64,000 nucleotides of DNA from Candidatus Hamiltonella defensa 5AT (Acyrthosiphon pisum) (lineage in GTDB: Bacteria > Pseudomonadota > Gammaproteobacteria > Enterobacterales > Enterobacteriaceae), in assembly GCF_000021705.1 (NCBI RefSeq), contig NC_012751.1, positions 372,001 through 436,000 on the forward strand, read 5' to 3'. This document shows positions 37,333 to 46,776 of this stretch, one piece after another. The notes under the pieces were generated by a model. That model ran no database searches and was not told the origin of the DNA. It saw only the letters and a program-made list of their open reading frames with translations. A program made the translations under genes and the position numbers. Each line of letters starts with the position of its first letter. Within the stretch, counting starts at the first letter, position 1.

Positions 37333-39651
37333 TTATGTAAAATATTTTATTACAGATATGATATTTTGAATTGTTTTTTTATGTATTGAAATTATGGCGT
37401 TAAATTTACGATTAATTTCGCTTACTGGTGCTTTGGGTTTCAGTTGGGCCAACTCGTTTTCTAATATTTTTTCCTCAATATTTTTTATTGTTTTAAGTAT
37501 GTCATCACCTTGTTTGTAAAGGTAAATCAATAAAATGGTTAATAAGATTCTTCTTGAAATATGCAGGTTTTTCTGATCAACAAACATATTTGAATATTGC
37601 ATGAAATCATAAAAAACAAAGTTAAGATTCAAGTTCTTGCTTTGAGAATAAAACTCTTCATCACACATTATTTTACTGATAATGAATATTCTCTCGTCAA
37701 TCCTGTCCATATCGTTTTTATCAAAATAATCAACATTGATATTAAAAACCTGCAAAAAAAAATATTTTTCATTAAAATCATTACGATTGATATTGATAGT
37801 AAAATCATCTTGAACAGAATAACTTCTGTCTTTTAAATATTCATTAGCTAAATCTATATTTCTAAAATTCAATAATTCATCCTGGATAAAATTCAAAGAA
37901 TCAAGCACTTTTTTATAATCATAATCATATTTTTCCGTTAACGGTTTATGTTTCATGACTCTATATTGATTTTGCTCAATCCACTTTTTTAAAAGTGGAT
38001 TAGATTCATAATTTTCTTTATCTGATTTTTTCTTGATAAAATCAAGATAACGAATATATATATGTTCATTATCCACAACATGATCATTGATTTCAGTACT
38101 TCTCTTACGCCTCTTGAATCCATCATGTACATGTCCTGGAATTGGCACTGGATCTGGAAATCTTCCTAGTATGGTGTCTGCTCGTGTATTTTGAAATAGA
38201 GACGGATCAGATAAACCATTTTCATTGATTGAATTCATCGAAATTGTTCTGGTTATGGTTGTTCTTTGAGGTATCGGAGTAAGACTACCTATACCGAAAG
38301 CAATAACGCTTCCGTCCGCAGAATACAGATAAAAACTATCCTCATCTTTAAGTAAGAAATTAAATAAATAAGACATTATAAAAGAATCTAAAGAAGATAC
38401 GATGCCCATAATAATACTGGCATTCATTCTTATTTCATCTGTAACTGAATTGCTACGTTGCGTAATAAAACCGATGAATTTTGCAAAAAATGTATTGAAC
38501 ACAATACCAACAGCAGGAATCGCAAATTTATACAAAATCTGTTTTAAAAGATTTTTTTGATTTTCTTTTCCTTTTTTATAAATTTGTAAATTATAAAAAT
38601 AACTAAAATCAAAGCTATCTTCAAATTTTGTTAAACGCTCAGAAATTTTGAATGATATTTTAAAATATCCTTGTCGGTCAGTTCGATATAAAAAAGCCAA
38701 CTCATCAATAATAACATCATAAATATAAAAAATTAATGCAATACCTATATTTGTAGTAACCTCAGAAAGGTTTTTATTATAATAATCTTTATCTGTAATA
38801 AATTGATAATAAAAATTTTCATTGACATATTCATCTTGAATTTGACTGATAATTAAAAAATTATTAGTCAAATTTGAATACTCAATTCCCTTCTCTTGAA
38901 GAAAATGATTGATAATATTAATGACGTGTTGATCGAAACCAGTTAATGCACTGTGATTGATAAACTTATGTCTTGATTCACTAAAATCATAATGCAAATT
39001 ATAAGCTATTTTTAATAATCCTTTTAATGCCTTTTTTTCTTTTTCAGAAAAATCTACCTGAGTAAAAGTTCGATAACACACAGATTTAAGTTTAGTCAAT
39101 ATTTTATTTTTAAAGTCATTAAAATTAATATCTTTAATATTATCATTATTAATCACTTGGGTGACCAATTGATTAAATTCATTGGAATATTGATAATGTA
39201 AAAAATCGTTGTCCCAAGTGGATTTAAATGATTTTAAATCTATTTTAAGCGCCTCTTTGACTGCCATGCTTATCACACTGCAAAAATAAAAAATTCGATT
39301 AATAAAATTAAAAGATTTAATGTCTTTATCATTGTTTTCAATCACTTCATCATAATAATCGAGTGATATAAAAAGCGCATCACAGGTCAGCTTTAAAAAA
39401 AAGTCTTCTTTAAGAATATCATGGGGTCTAAAATGAGCATTTTGATATGCTGCGATCAATATTTTATGTAAAAAATTATTAAAAAATTCTTTATCTATAT
39501 ACCCCTCCAAAATATTTTGGATCTTTTTTTTATGGTTATTAATTAATTTTATTAAACGCGCATCTATATCTCCATTTTCAATAAGTAAATTTGATTTTGC
39601 ATATTCTTCTATATATTCATAATTAATCATTTTATAGATATTGTCGCTCAT
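37333..39651 (-). CDS. Large toxin-like protein of unknown family with an RRKR motif
   Basis: 772 residues. I do not recognise the family. There is no N-terminal signal peptide. The first 350 residues are helical in character and rich in Asn, Ile and Lys. Two hydrophobic segments lie near residues 370-400 (FAIPAVGIVFNTFFAKFIGF) and 412-436 (IIMGIVSSLDSFIMSYLF). A Pro-rich stretch (FPDPVPIPGHVHDG) leads into a basic RRKR at residues 514-517, a furin-type cleavage motif. A charged C-terminal region of about 250 residues follows. The layout (helical part, membrane pair, protease-sensitive linker, C-terminal domain) resembles intracellularly delivered toxins, but this is inference. AAGGAT precedes the ATG. 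Confidence 0.65.
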   Translation of the reverse strand: MSDNIYKMINYEYIEEYAKSNLLIENGDIDARLIKLINNHKKKIQNILEGYIDKEFFNNFLHKILIAAYQNAHFRPHDILKEDFFLKLTCDALFISLDYYDEVIENNDKDIKSFNFINRIFYFCSVISMAVKEALKIDLKSFKSTWDNDFLHYQYSNEFNQLVTQVINNDNIKDINFNDFKNKILTKLKSVCYRTFTQVDFSEKEKKALKGLLKIAYNLHYDFSESRHKFINHSALTGFDQHVINIINHFLQEKGIEYSNLTNNFLIISQIQDEYVNENFYYQFITDKDYYNKNLSEVTTNIGIALIFYIYDVIIDELAFLYRTDRQGYFKISFKISERLTKFEDSFDFSYFYNLQIYKKGKENQKNLLKQILYKFAIPAVGIVFNTFFAKFIGFITQRSNSVTDEIRMNASIIMGIVSSLDSFIMSYLFNFLLKDEDSFYLYSADGSVIAFGIGSLTPIPQRTTITRTISMNSINENGLSDPSLFQNTRADTILGRFPDPVPIPGHVHDGFKRRKRSTEINDHVVDNEHIYIRYLDFIKKKSDKENYESNPLLKKWIEQNQYRVMKHKPLTEKYDYDYKKVLDSLNFIQDELLNFRNIDLANEYLKDRSYSVQDDFTININRNDFNEKYFFLQVFNINVDYFDKNDMDRIDERIFIISKIMCDEEFYSQSKNLNLNFVFYDFMQYSNMFVDQKNLHISRRILLTILLIYLYKQGDDILKTIKNIEEKILENELAQLKPKAPVSEINRKFNAIISIHKKTIQNIISVIKYFT

Positions 39652-39730
39652 TTTTTAAATCCTTTTTTTAAAAATCTGGTTTTTGTTGGAAGTCAAACTG
39701 ACCGTGATCTGTTTTGATGATGCGTCGGCA

Positions 39731-40026
39731 TCATTTCTGAATTTGGTTCAAACACACTTTCTGAACGTACGCTTGCAAGCCTGTTATTTGCTGCTCTGCG
39801 AGGGCGATAGGCGCTCTGAGAGTGAAATAATCCCGTTGAGTGGCGTCAGTAAGTCGGGGGGTGGGTGCATCATCCACTGTTCAAATACTTTTTGATGCTG
39901 AACGATATCCAAAAACACTTGTTGCCGAGCGTTTTCGGCCTGTTGATATTGATGGCGATAATACAAAACCGCACTCAGCAACGAGAGCAGTAGGGCGGCC
40001 ATAATCCCTGGTATTTTCCAGTGCAT
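39731..40026 (-). pseudogene. Phage spanin (Rz-like), probably frameshifted
   Basis: The ATG at 40026 gives MHWKIPGIMAALLLSLLSAV, an N-terminal membrane anchor, followed by a Gln-rich coiled region (RHQYQQAENARQQVFLDIVQ). The frame then ends at 39784. The next frame, from about 39880, reads PRLTDATQRDYFTLR, APIALAEQQITGLQAYV and QKVCLN to a TGA at 39731-39733, which looks like a natural spanin C terminus. A -1 (or +2) change near the C-rich tract around 39865-39885 joins them. The ATG shares one base with the stop of the upstream rha gene (TGATG). Confidence 0.6.
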
Positions 40027-40712
40027 CAGGCAAGTAGCCTGCGCTGTTCTTTTATCAGCGATGGGCAATGATATTGCTCAAATATCTGCATCAGTCTGGT
40101 CTGGCGATATTTAAAATCCCATCCCATGCGGAGAAATACCGTGTTGGCCCGCTGTAACTCGGTGATGCAATAAATTTGCTCTGGTGTTAGGTAATCGCGA
40201 AGAGACTCTTTGTGACTAATATTGTGATAAACGCGGAATTGGGCGGCGGTCATCCCCACAGCAATATGGTTGATGAGGTCGGCCTCACTTCTAAAGTGAT
40301 GAGGAGCAAGAGATTGACCTTGCGCTCTGTGCGCCTGCTCGATGGCCTCCGTCATGGGTTTGTATTCAAGTCGTGCCACGTTGCGCGACTTTTCCTTATT
40401 TTCCAAGGCGGCACGCATACGAAAAAATTCAGCCACCAAGCGTTTTTTAAACGCCCGAACGATTGGATTATTGCGCATGTAAGTGATGAGCAGTGTGGTT
40501 TGCTGTTCATTGAGTAAAGCGACTTCTTTCTTTTGTGCCCCCCCTTTCGTCTGAAAGGGTCGCATTTCAAATTTCACCCTGGCGAATTCTTCCAAATCCG
40601 ATTGATATTTTCTCACCAGTTGAATAACGGGTTTGTGTTCTTTTTTTACGCCGAGGGCAATAGCGGAAGAGTTGCTGACTAAATCAAATTTTTTAATTTC
40701 AACTAATGGCAT
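40026..40712 (-). CDS. Phage regulatory protein, Rha family
   Basis: 228 residues. The N-terminal half (SSAIALGVKKEHKPVIQLV, FEMRPFQTKGGAQKKEVALL, NEQQTTLLITYMRNN) is the pRha domain of temperate phages. The C-terminal half resembles an antirepressor-type DNA-binding accessory region, with LTPEQIYCITELQRAN. Such proteins control lysogeny or host-range functions. It lies between lysis genes, an unusual position that hints at rearrangement of the phage remnant. Confidence 0.72.
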   Translation of the reverse strand: MPLVEIKKFDLVSNSSAIALGVKKEHKPVIQLVRKYQSDLEEFARVKFEMRPFQTKGGAQKKEVALLNEQQTTLLITYMRNNPIVRAFKKRLVAEFFRMRAALENKEKSRNVARLEYKPMTEAIEQAHRAQGQSLAPHHFRSEADLINHIAVGMTAAQFRVYHNISHKESLRDYLTPEQIYCITELQRANTVFLRMGWDFKYRQTRLMQIFEQYHCPSLIKEQRRLLA

Positions 40713-41041
40713 AGTGTTTCCTTCAAAAAAAAGACTTCAATCACATAAACCCGCCTCTAAGTACATCCAATCACGGGTGTTTTTTGAGGTCCATTTTGTG
40801 AAGAAGTCTCATTGGGTGAATGTCGCGCCTTTGGCGCTCAGAAAAAAAGCCTCAGACGAGGCTGAGGCTCAATGGCAATGAATTTTTCAGAGATTTGAAT
40901 GCGGCCATGATTTTGATAAGGACGTTAAAATCCTCCCACGTTTGCATTAAGGCCTTCCCATAGCAAAAACGGCCTGAATAAGGCGTTCATAATGTCAGCT
41001 TAAATCAAAGCGAGTTCAGATTTCACGCGAGGATTTTCCCT
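40713..41041. other. Non-coding gap in the phage remnant
   Basis: About 330 bases between rha and the lysozyme relic. Apart from the hairpin terminator at 40842-40869 no gene or RNA is evident. The promoter of rha must lie at the left end. Confidence 0.4.
40842..40869 (-). terminator. Intrinsic terminator downstream of the lysozyme relic
   Basis: Perfect 8-bp stem AGCCTCAG/CTGAGGCT with a 6-base loop. On the minus strand it is followed by a run of seven T. It would stop transcripts of the holin-lysozyme unit. Confidence 0.8.
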
Positions 41042-41511
41042 TTAGGTTTTCATTGCTTTCAGTTCAGATTCAAACAGCACTTTTTCTTTTTGTCTCCGTG
41101 CGACGAGTCCTGGTAAGGGCATTTTTTTCCCTTGAACTGTGCCATGGCAATCTTTTGGGAACTCTGCGGCTGCGCCTGAGTTTAGTTTTTTGAGCAGCGT
41201 TGAGACGGCAAAAACCCTGGAGCCGATCTTAAAGATCAGAGAGACTAAGGCATCGAACTGATTTTGGTTCACGCGCACTTTTATCAATTGATTGAGGTGA
41301 GCTGTGATGATTGGGATATCTTCACGAAAGAACGCCTCGGCCTGCTCAGGGGTGATGACGTCCCCTGCCTGGACCCCGGAGGTATGACCATAGTTAATAT
41401 GCTCCATTGGTTTGAGCTGCAGGGGTAGGCACTGAGTTTCAGGCCTTCAAACGCCTTGATCTGAGACCTCCCGTTAGAACTGATATTTATGTTATTCCCC
41501 ATTTTTTCTCT
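41042..41511 (-). pseudogene. Phage lysozyme (GH24 endolysin), frameshifted
   Basis: Peptidoglycan-degrading endolysin. The start at 41511 reads ISSNGRSQIKAFEGLKLSAY, with the catalytic Glu in FEGLKL, and continues to SNQW. The family sequence then resumes in another frame: INYGHTSGVQAGDVITPEQA, NQNQFDALVSLIFKIG, LPGLVARRQKEKVLF. The two parts meet at an AT-dinucleotide repeat near 41390-41402, where a 2-base insertion explains the shift. The 5' end overlaps the holin gene by 20 bases, as in lambdoid lysis cassettes. Confidence 0.8.
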
Positions 41512-41830
41512 GAGTCCAGGATTGGATACAGGCCCAAATATAATCTGTGCCGACATACCGGATATAAATCGCTAACACCCCAGGGACAGAGGCAGACAGA
41601 GACACATCAAACGCGCTGTCTACGATCGACAACAGAGGCTGTGCAAAAAACGCCAACGTACCGCAGGAGAAGGCATCGAGTAATCTCCGGCTCCAGGAAT
41701 ATTTTCCCCACGCATTACGTAACAACGAAAACAAGGCAGCCAAACTGGCGTAGCTAAAATCGATTTGCTGGCTCCGGATCCAAGCCAGCAAGGCGACCCA
41801 AAATCCAGGCTCTTTCTCAGGTAGGCTCAC
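41492..41830 (-). CDS. Lambda-family phage holin
   Basis: 112-residue membrane protein with hydrophobic segments around FSYASLAALFSLLRNAWG, LLDAFSCGTLAFFAQPLL and VPGVLAIYIRYVGTDYIWAC. The last matches the conserved YIGTD motif of lambda S-type holins. It would form inner-membrane lesions that release the endolysin. With the adjacent lysozyme broken, the cassette is unlikely to work. Confidence 0.75.
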   Translation of the reverse strand: MSLPEKEPGFWVALLAWIRSQQIDFSYASLAALFSLLRNAWGKYSWSRRLLDAFSCGTLAFFAQPLLSIVDSAFDVSLSASVPGVLAIYIRYVGTDYIWACIQSWTQRKNGE

Positions 41831-41911
41831 AGGGGGGAGGGGGGGGAGATAATCATGAAATAGGGCGACACTTTTTGATTGATTTCGTCAAGGAAGAGAG
41901 ATATTTGAGAC

Positions 41912-41944
41912 AAAAAAAGCCCCCGCCGAAGTGGAGGCTTTTTG
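41912..41944. terminator. Bidirectional terminator upstream of the holin gene
   Basis: AAAAAGCC/GGCTTTTT stem with an inner GC-rich part. The ends give a U-run on either strand. It isolates the lysis cassette from the IS fragments to its right. Confidence 0.65.
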
Positions 41945-42194
41945 TTTTGTGTGCGCTTGTTGTAGATTGAATTAATTATCTGTGGTAACGGGGCCACAGT
42001 CAAGTACTTTTTTTGGCTTTTGTAAATTTTATTTCCAACTAAAAACTCCGGTCATCTTCATGAAAATACCAGAGTCAATTGATTTAACTGACTGGTTTTT
42101 TATTTAGATTTATAAGGAAAAAACCTTTATGCCCACTGTGGGTTTGAACTGACCAAATGTGTTTGGGGGATTCTAGTTAGGAGAGGGAAACACC

Positions 42195-42400
42195 CACATC
42201 ATCAAAGTTTGATCGCGAAAATCCTGGCTAAGGTTCAACATCCTTGGCGGGTATTAAAATGCCTATAATTGGCCCTTGATATTAAAAAAGGAGGTGGGTT
42301 GACGCTATCTAAAAAAGCATTGACCTCGTCAGAAATGAAGATTGAACTCCATTATTTGCCGTCTTACCGTCCCAATTTGATTCTATTGAAACGATAAAAC
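42195..42400 (+). mobile_element. IS5-family 3' end copy followed by an IS630-type fragment
   Basis: Bases 42200-42328 repeat, with scattered differences, the end of the IS5 relic at 14525-14655 (LIAKILAKVQHPWRVLK, then the GGAGGTGGGTTGA segment). Here the right arm of the hairpin is broken (GACCTCGTCAG). Immediately after, 42338-42395 reads IELHYLPSYRPNLILL, the active-site region of an IS630-type transposase. The block therefore contains two nested old insertions. From 41945 to 42195 I see no gene. Confidence 0.65.
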
Positions 42401-42462
42401 CATACCTTTAAATTGAATGGGTATGGAGGCAATCTTAGACTTTGGAGATCAATGTTTTCCAT

Positions 42463-43686
42463 TTAGTTTACATAAAATGATTCAGGAGATTGAGCTTTAT
42501 AAAGCGGGTAGTTTGGGTTATTAACCGTGTAGCGAGATAAAATATCGTTAAATGTAATATGACTTAAGCAGGTATTAATGTCGATTACATCGGGTCTATT
42601 TTTGCAATAAGCACCTACAAAATCATAATATTTATCAATATGTAATTGAGATTTTATTTGATGTATCTGATAGGTTGAATAGTTGCTGATTGACCATTTT
42701 TGGCCCGAATCATTCATTGTAAAAACTTTTATAGAAGGAAAATTTCCATGAGCTGTTGATAAGCCAGCTGTCAAATATTCACCCATATTTTGGTTTTCAG
42801 GCATACGTATGATTTTAAACTCATCCATGTGTGTATGAGCAGCTAAAATGCCTTTAATTTGTTTATAATAGTCATGCATGATTTTTAAAAACTGTTCTTG
42901 ATAGGATTTATTCCAAAAACCAGAACCATCATAAACATTATTACCAACAGGGATATGCATTGCTATTAATACCGAGGTATTTTCTTTTTTTGCGTGCTTT
43001 AGCTGTTTTTTCAGATATTCCATTTGTAACTGAATATGTTCCAATGGAGCGACATGCTTTGGCGAGAACATGACTGAATTTAAACCAATCAGAATTAATG
43101 TATCCGCGAGTTTTATAGTAAAGAATCCATGTTTATCATTTTGGCTTTGTATGCACGGAAAGTCGGATTTGCCTTTAAGATGACATTTTATCCCTGTTGA
43201 AAGAAAACCATTTTTAAAACCAGATTGTAATGCAACCTTATAAGGCGATAACCCGTCAGAGAAAAAAGCCCCATAATTTTTTTCAAAGCTATCATTATTA
43301 CCAAAAACATTAATAATAGGTGTATCAGGAAACATGCTCTGTAAACCTGCCAGTGCTTTTTTTGTATTATCTTGCACAAATCTTGTTGGATTAGAAGCTC
43401 TTTTATGGCCTACAATATCACCCAAATAAAGTATAAATTCTGGTTTAGAAATCAATTTTTGAGCACCCACGTTCCGACGAATAAGTGATGATAGCTGTCC
43501 AAATGTTTGGTTATCCATATCATTAGTGGCATTGTATCCAGAGGGAGCCATTTCCATCTTGTGAGTTTGTTGATGATTAAGATGGATGTCACTGATCGTC
43601 AAAAATTTGATTTTTTTAGAAAAAGCCTGTGGTATCAAAAGAGAAAATATGACTAAAACTATAGATACTAGCGTTTGAAGTTTCAT
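42463..43686 (-). CDS. Secreted calcineurin-like metallophosphoesterase
   Basis: 407 residues with an N-terminal signal peptide (SIVLVIFSLLIPQAFSK). The metallophosphoesterase motifs are all present: SDIHLN (Asp and His), YLGDIVGHK (bridging Asp), NVFGNNDSF (Asn and Asp), MHIPVGNN (His) and AAHTHMDEF (two His). The order and spacing recall acid-sphingomyelinase-like phosphodiesterases, which are secreted and act on phosphodiesters such as sphingomyelin or nucleotides. The substrate cannot be told from sequence. The ATG at 43686 follows AAGGATTTTTCAAAAA; an in-frame upstream start lacks a ribosome-binding site. Its export suggests an interaction with host membranes. Confidence 0.8.
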   Translation of the reverse strand: MKLQTLVSIVLVIFSLLIPQAFSKKIKFLTISDIHLNHQQTHKMEMAPSGYNATNDMDNQTFGQLSSLIRRNVGAQKLISKPEFILYLGDIVGHKRASNPTRFVQDNTKKALAGLQSMFPDTPIINVFGNNDSFEKNYGAFFSDGLSPYKVALQSGFKNGFLSTGIKCHLKGKSDFPCIQSQNDKHGFFTIKLADTLILIGLNSVMFSPKHVAPLEHIQLQMEYLKKQLKHAKKENTSVLIAMHIPVGNNVYDGSGFWNKSYQEQFLKIMHDYYKQIKGILAAHTHMDEFKIIRMPENQNMGEYLTAGLSTAHGNFPSIKVFTMNDSGQKWSISNYSTYQIHQIKSQLHIDKYYDFVGAYCKNRPDVIDINTCLSHITFNDILSRYTVNNPNYPLYKAQSPESFYVN

Positions 43687-43797
43687 TTTTTGAAAAATCC
43701 TTATATAACATGCACATATCACAATTATGACGCAATGACTAATAAGTAAATTTATTTATCAAATTCAAATGCAAACACAACGTCATTTGACTTTATA

Positions 43798-44695
43798 GAT
43801 AAGCGATTTAATTTTAGTTACAATATAAAGAACTAATTAGCATGAGGTCACTATGAGTTATTCAGTGGATTTTCGTCAAAAAGTCCTGAGTATTCGAGAG
43901 AAAGAAGGACTGAGCATCAGAGCAACGGCGAAGCGTTTTCACGTAGGTACAGATACTCTCAGGCGTTGGCTCAAGCGAATAGAACCGAAACCCTCGGGTC
44001 CGCGTCGAGGCAAGATGGATAAAGAGGCGTTTATCAAAGATGTGGCAGAGTATCCAGATAGCTATCAACGGGAACGGGCGGCCCGTTTCGGGGTGTGCCC
44101 CAAAGCCATCTGGCAAGCATTGAAAAGATGGGGTCTGACCTATAAAAAAAACTCTGCGTCATCCCAAGGCAAACGAAGAGGCACGACAGGGGTTCCAGGA
44201 AAAAATCGCGGGGTATCAAAAGCAGGGTAAATCTCTGGTTTATCTCGATGAGAGCGGCTTTGCTCACGATATGCCCCGCCTCTACGGATACGCTACACGA
44301 GGTCAACGCTGTTTTGGGACTCACGATTGGCAGGCTAAGGGCCGCACTAACGTCATTGGTGCCTTATTAGGGGTCACTCTCATCGCGGTGGGCCTCTTTA
44401 ACTGCTCCATTAACAGCGATGTTTTTTATGCCTGGGTCACTCAGCTGCTCCTACCCGCTCTTCCTCATCCGTGCGTGATGATGATGGATAACGCTTCTTT
44501 CCACAAGCGAAAAGATATTCAACACGCCATTCTCAACGCCGGTCATTCTATTGAATATTTGCCTCCTTATTCGCCCGAGTTCAACCCTATTGAGCACACA
44601 TGGGCTCAAGCTAAAAGAAAAAGAAGAGAACTTCAATGCGACATCAATACCTTGTTTTCAGAACATATTATGTAACTATTCTTATGTCGTTTAGC
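43798..44695 (+). mobile_element. IS630-family insertion sequence, copy 1
   Basis: 898 bp bounded by 24-bp imperfect inverted repeats (43798-43821 and 44672-44695; the right end reads GTAACTATTCTTATGTCGTT then TAGC). TA dinucleotides lie just outside both ends (43796-43797 and 44696-44697), the IS630 target signature. It has cut the virD4 gene on its right. Nearly the same length and related repeats occur in copy 2 at 59380-60270. Confidence 0.85.
43853..44675 (+). CDS. IS630-family transposase, two frames joined at an A8 run
   Basis: ORF A (43853-44230) encodes two helix-turn-helix parts (ATAKRFHVGTDTLRRWLKRI, AARFGVCPKAIWQALKRWGL) and reaches TYKK at a run of eight A near 44144-44151. The catalytic part lies one base further on: TLRHPKANEEARQGFQEKI, YLDESGFAHDMPR (first Asp), MMMDNASFHK (second Asp), PPYSPEFNPIEHTWAQ (Glu). 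It stops at 44675, inside the right inverted repeat. Frame change at the A-run, by ribosomal or transcriptional slippage, would yield a complete transposase. All catalytic residues are intact. Confidence 0.8.
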
Positions 44696-45734
44696 TATAA
44701 CGACAACCTTTTGTTTAAAATATCCTGTGTGATCGGCCAGCCTGTTTTGCTCTGAGAAGACGAAACCATGCGGTTCATCTCACGCAGACATTCTGACGAC
44801 AGCGGCTGATCACCCTGAGAACGGGCTTCCATTTCCTTTTTTGCCCACTCACCCAACACCATGCCCTGCGCCGAAATTTCATAAATCTGAGGCAGCGTCA
44901 ACGGCAATGACGGCGTTTCCATCAGATACAACACTAACGCGGTGAAGATATCCGCAGAGGCGCTAAAAAAACTGGCATTTTTCGGGTTGTCAGGGACAAA
45001 CAGGACACTGGCCATCGATTTAATGTCACCGAGACGAAACAGGGGATCCCGGTTTAAACGGGATAACGGATTCCAACGGTGCGTTTCCAGCATTTCCGGC
45101 GAAAAACGAAAGACTTCCTGACCACAAGAAGCCCGAAAGCCCGCGGTTAAATGCCAGTTTTCGAATTTTGGATCGTTAATCACCATAGAATCAGGGTAGG
45201 TCAGCGCATTGGGGATCACCATCCCCACCCCTTTCCCTGTACCCGGAGGGGCCGCCAGCATCACAAACGTTTGACCATAGGACGCCAGAAAATCATCCTC
45301 AGTCGGATGTTTTCCTATGAGGATAGGGGGAAATCTCTCTATTCGTTTTTGCGGCTTTGTCGGGCTATAGAGCGATTTTTCTTTTCTCCTCACTGGTAAT
45401 TTCCTCTATATTTGAAGGCATTCAATTCTTTTTTATTGGCGAATCTGGCGTCGCCATGCAAGGATTTTTTTGGGGTCTTTCCCAGCAATAAAACAAACAA
45501 AGTCAACCCCAGTGGGAGAAAAGTCAATGCCACTGTCACACACCATGCCCAAGGTAAAAATATTTTTTGGCGATCGGTCAGTGAAAACGCCCCTGACTCT
45601 ATCAACGTTGTTAACGTGACCTGACCGAAACTGCCCCCAATCAGCAACAGATACACTCCCCCGCCGACAAATAAACCGATCACAAAAAAAACCATCATCA
45701 TAAAAATGCTCGCCATCGCTATTTTCCACCACAT
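44695..45734 (-). pseudogene. virD4: VirD4-type coupling protein, split and truncated by the IS630 element
   Basis: Couples the relaxosome to the type IV channel. The N-terminal ORF (45390-45734) has two membrane segments and the LHGDARFANKKELNAFKY motif. The second ORF (44695-45393) begins at a GTG overlapping the first stop by 4 bases (GTGA), has GAGGA upstream, and continues the family sequence with LAAPPGTGKGVGMVIPN (Walker A) and MVINDPKFENWH. A -1 shift would join the two. The second ORF ends at a stop formed where the IS630 terminal TA begins, so about half of the ATPase domain, including Walker B, is missing. Nothing on the far side of the IS restores it. Confidence 0.82.
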
Positions 45735-45750
45735 TGAAGTTACCTTTTTT

Positions 45751-46776
45751 TTAAAAAGAGGAGCAAAACGAACCACCGTTAAGCAAAGCCTGCTTGACCT
45801 CCGGTTCATAGGTCACTTCCAGAATGTGAGTGCCTTCCATGTACATCACCACATCAAACGAAGTCCTGACCCGCCGCTCGATATACGCATAATCGAGTCC
45901 CTGCCCTATGGGGGATTGCTTGATCAGTCCACAGACCCGCGCATATCCCGATAAGCTGTCGTTAGCATGTGCCGTGGTGATGGTACCTGGATGCCCTGTG
46001 TTCAGTAGCTCCATGAAGTCCCAGGCTTCATCCCCCGTTAATTCCGCCAGGAAAATATGATCCCCTTTCATCCTCATGCAGCAGGAAACCAGTTCTTTGG
46101 ATGAAACCGTGTCTCCATATAAAAGATGAACATGGTTTGGGTGATACGGGAGTTTTAATTCGTTCAGTTCTTCAATGGTCAGCATTCGCCGGTCGGGGGG
46201 GAAAAGGTCAACCACTGCTTTGGCAAAGGTGGTTTTACCGGAACCCGTCCCCCCAAAAATAATGATATTGAGTTTGTGCTGGACGGCTTTTTTGAAAAAA
46301 GCCACATAATCCTGCTCAGCATGAAGTTGCTTTAATTTGACTTCAACAGACTCAAGAGTTTTTTGTCGGCAACTGATATTCTTCGCTTTATCAAAACGTC
46401 CACTGCTGAGGTAATCTTCCAGCCTGAATCGCTCCAGTGACGGTTTACGAAAGGTCATTGAGATGGTGCCGGCTTCACAGGCAGGAGGGATCACAATTTG
46501 CGCCCGCTCGCCTCCGGGTAATTCCACTGTTTTTATCGGTGACTGAATCGATAAAAACCGATGGTTATAGGTCGAAAGGCTGTTGGCCAGCTTCCAGCAC
46601 AAGTCATAATCGAGTTCGGGGACAGATTCTTGTACCCAACCCAGGGCTGATTCCGTCCAGATTTCAAAGGGCCGATTAATGGCCACTTCCGTCACACCGT
46701 CACGACTTAACCGCTGCGTGACCCCACTTTGCGCCAAAAAATCCCGCGCGAGCAACGAGTTAAAATCATCGGCCAT
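45751..46776 (-). CDS. virB11: Type IV secretion ATPase VirB11
   Basis: Hexameric cytoplasmic ATPase that powers pilus assembly and substrate transfer. 341 residues: an N-terminal domain (VTEVAINRPFEIWTE), Walker A (GGTGSGKTTFA), a His-box (TTAHANDS) and the Walker B-like LAELTGDEAWDF. The C-terminal tail holds a Ser/Cys-rich end. GAGGGAA precedes the ATG. Its start overlaps the end of virB10 by 11 bases. Confidence 0.93.
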   Translation of the reverse strand: MADDFNSLLARDFLAQSGVTQRLSRDGVTEVAINRPFEIWTESALGWVQESVPELDYDLCWKLANSLSTYNHRFLSIQSPIKTVELPGGERAQIVIPPACEAGTISMTFRKPSLERFRLEDYLSSGRFDKAKNISCRQKTLESVEVKLKQLHAEQDYVAFFKKAVQHKLNIIIFGGTGSGKTTFAKAVVDLFPPDRRMLTIEELNELKLPYHPNHVHLLYGDTVSSKELVSCCMRMKGDHIFLAELTGDEAWDFMELLNTGHPGTITTAHANDSLSGYARVCGLIKQSPIGQGLDYAYIERRVRTSFDVVMYMEGTHILEVTYEPEVKQALLNGGSFCSSF

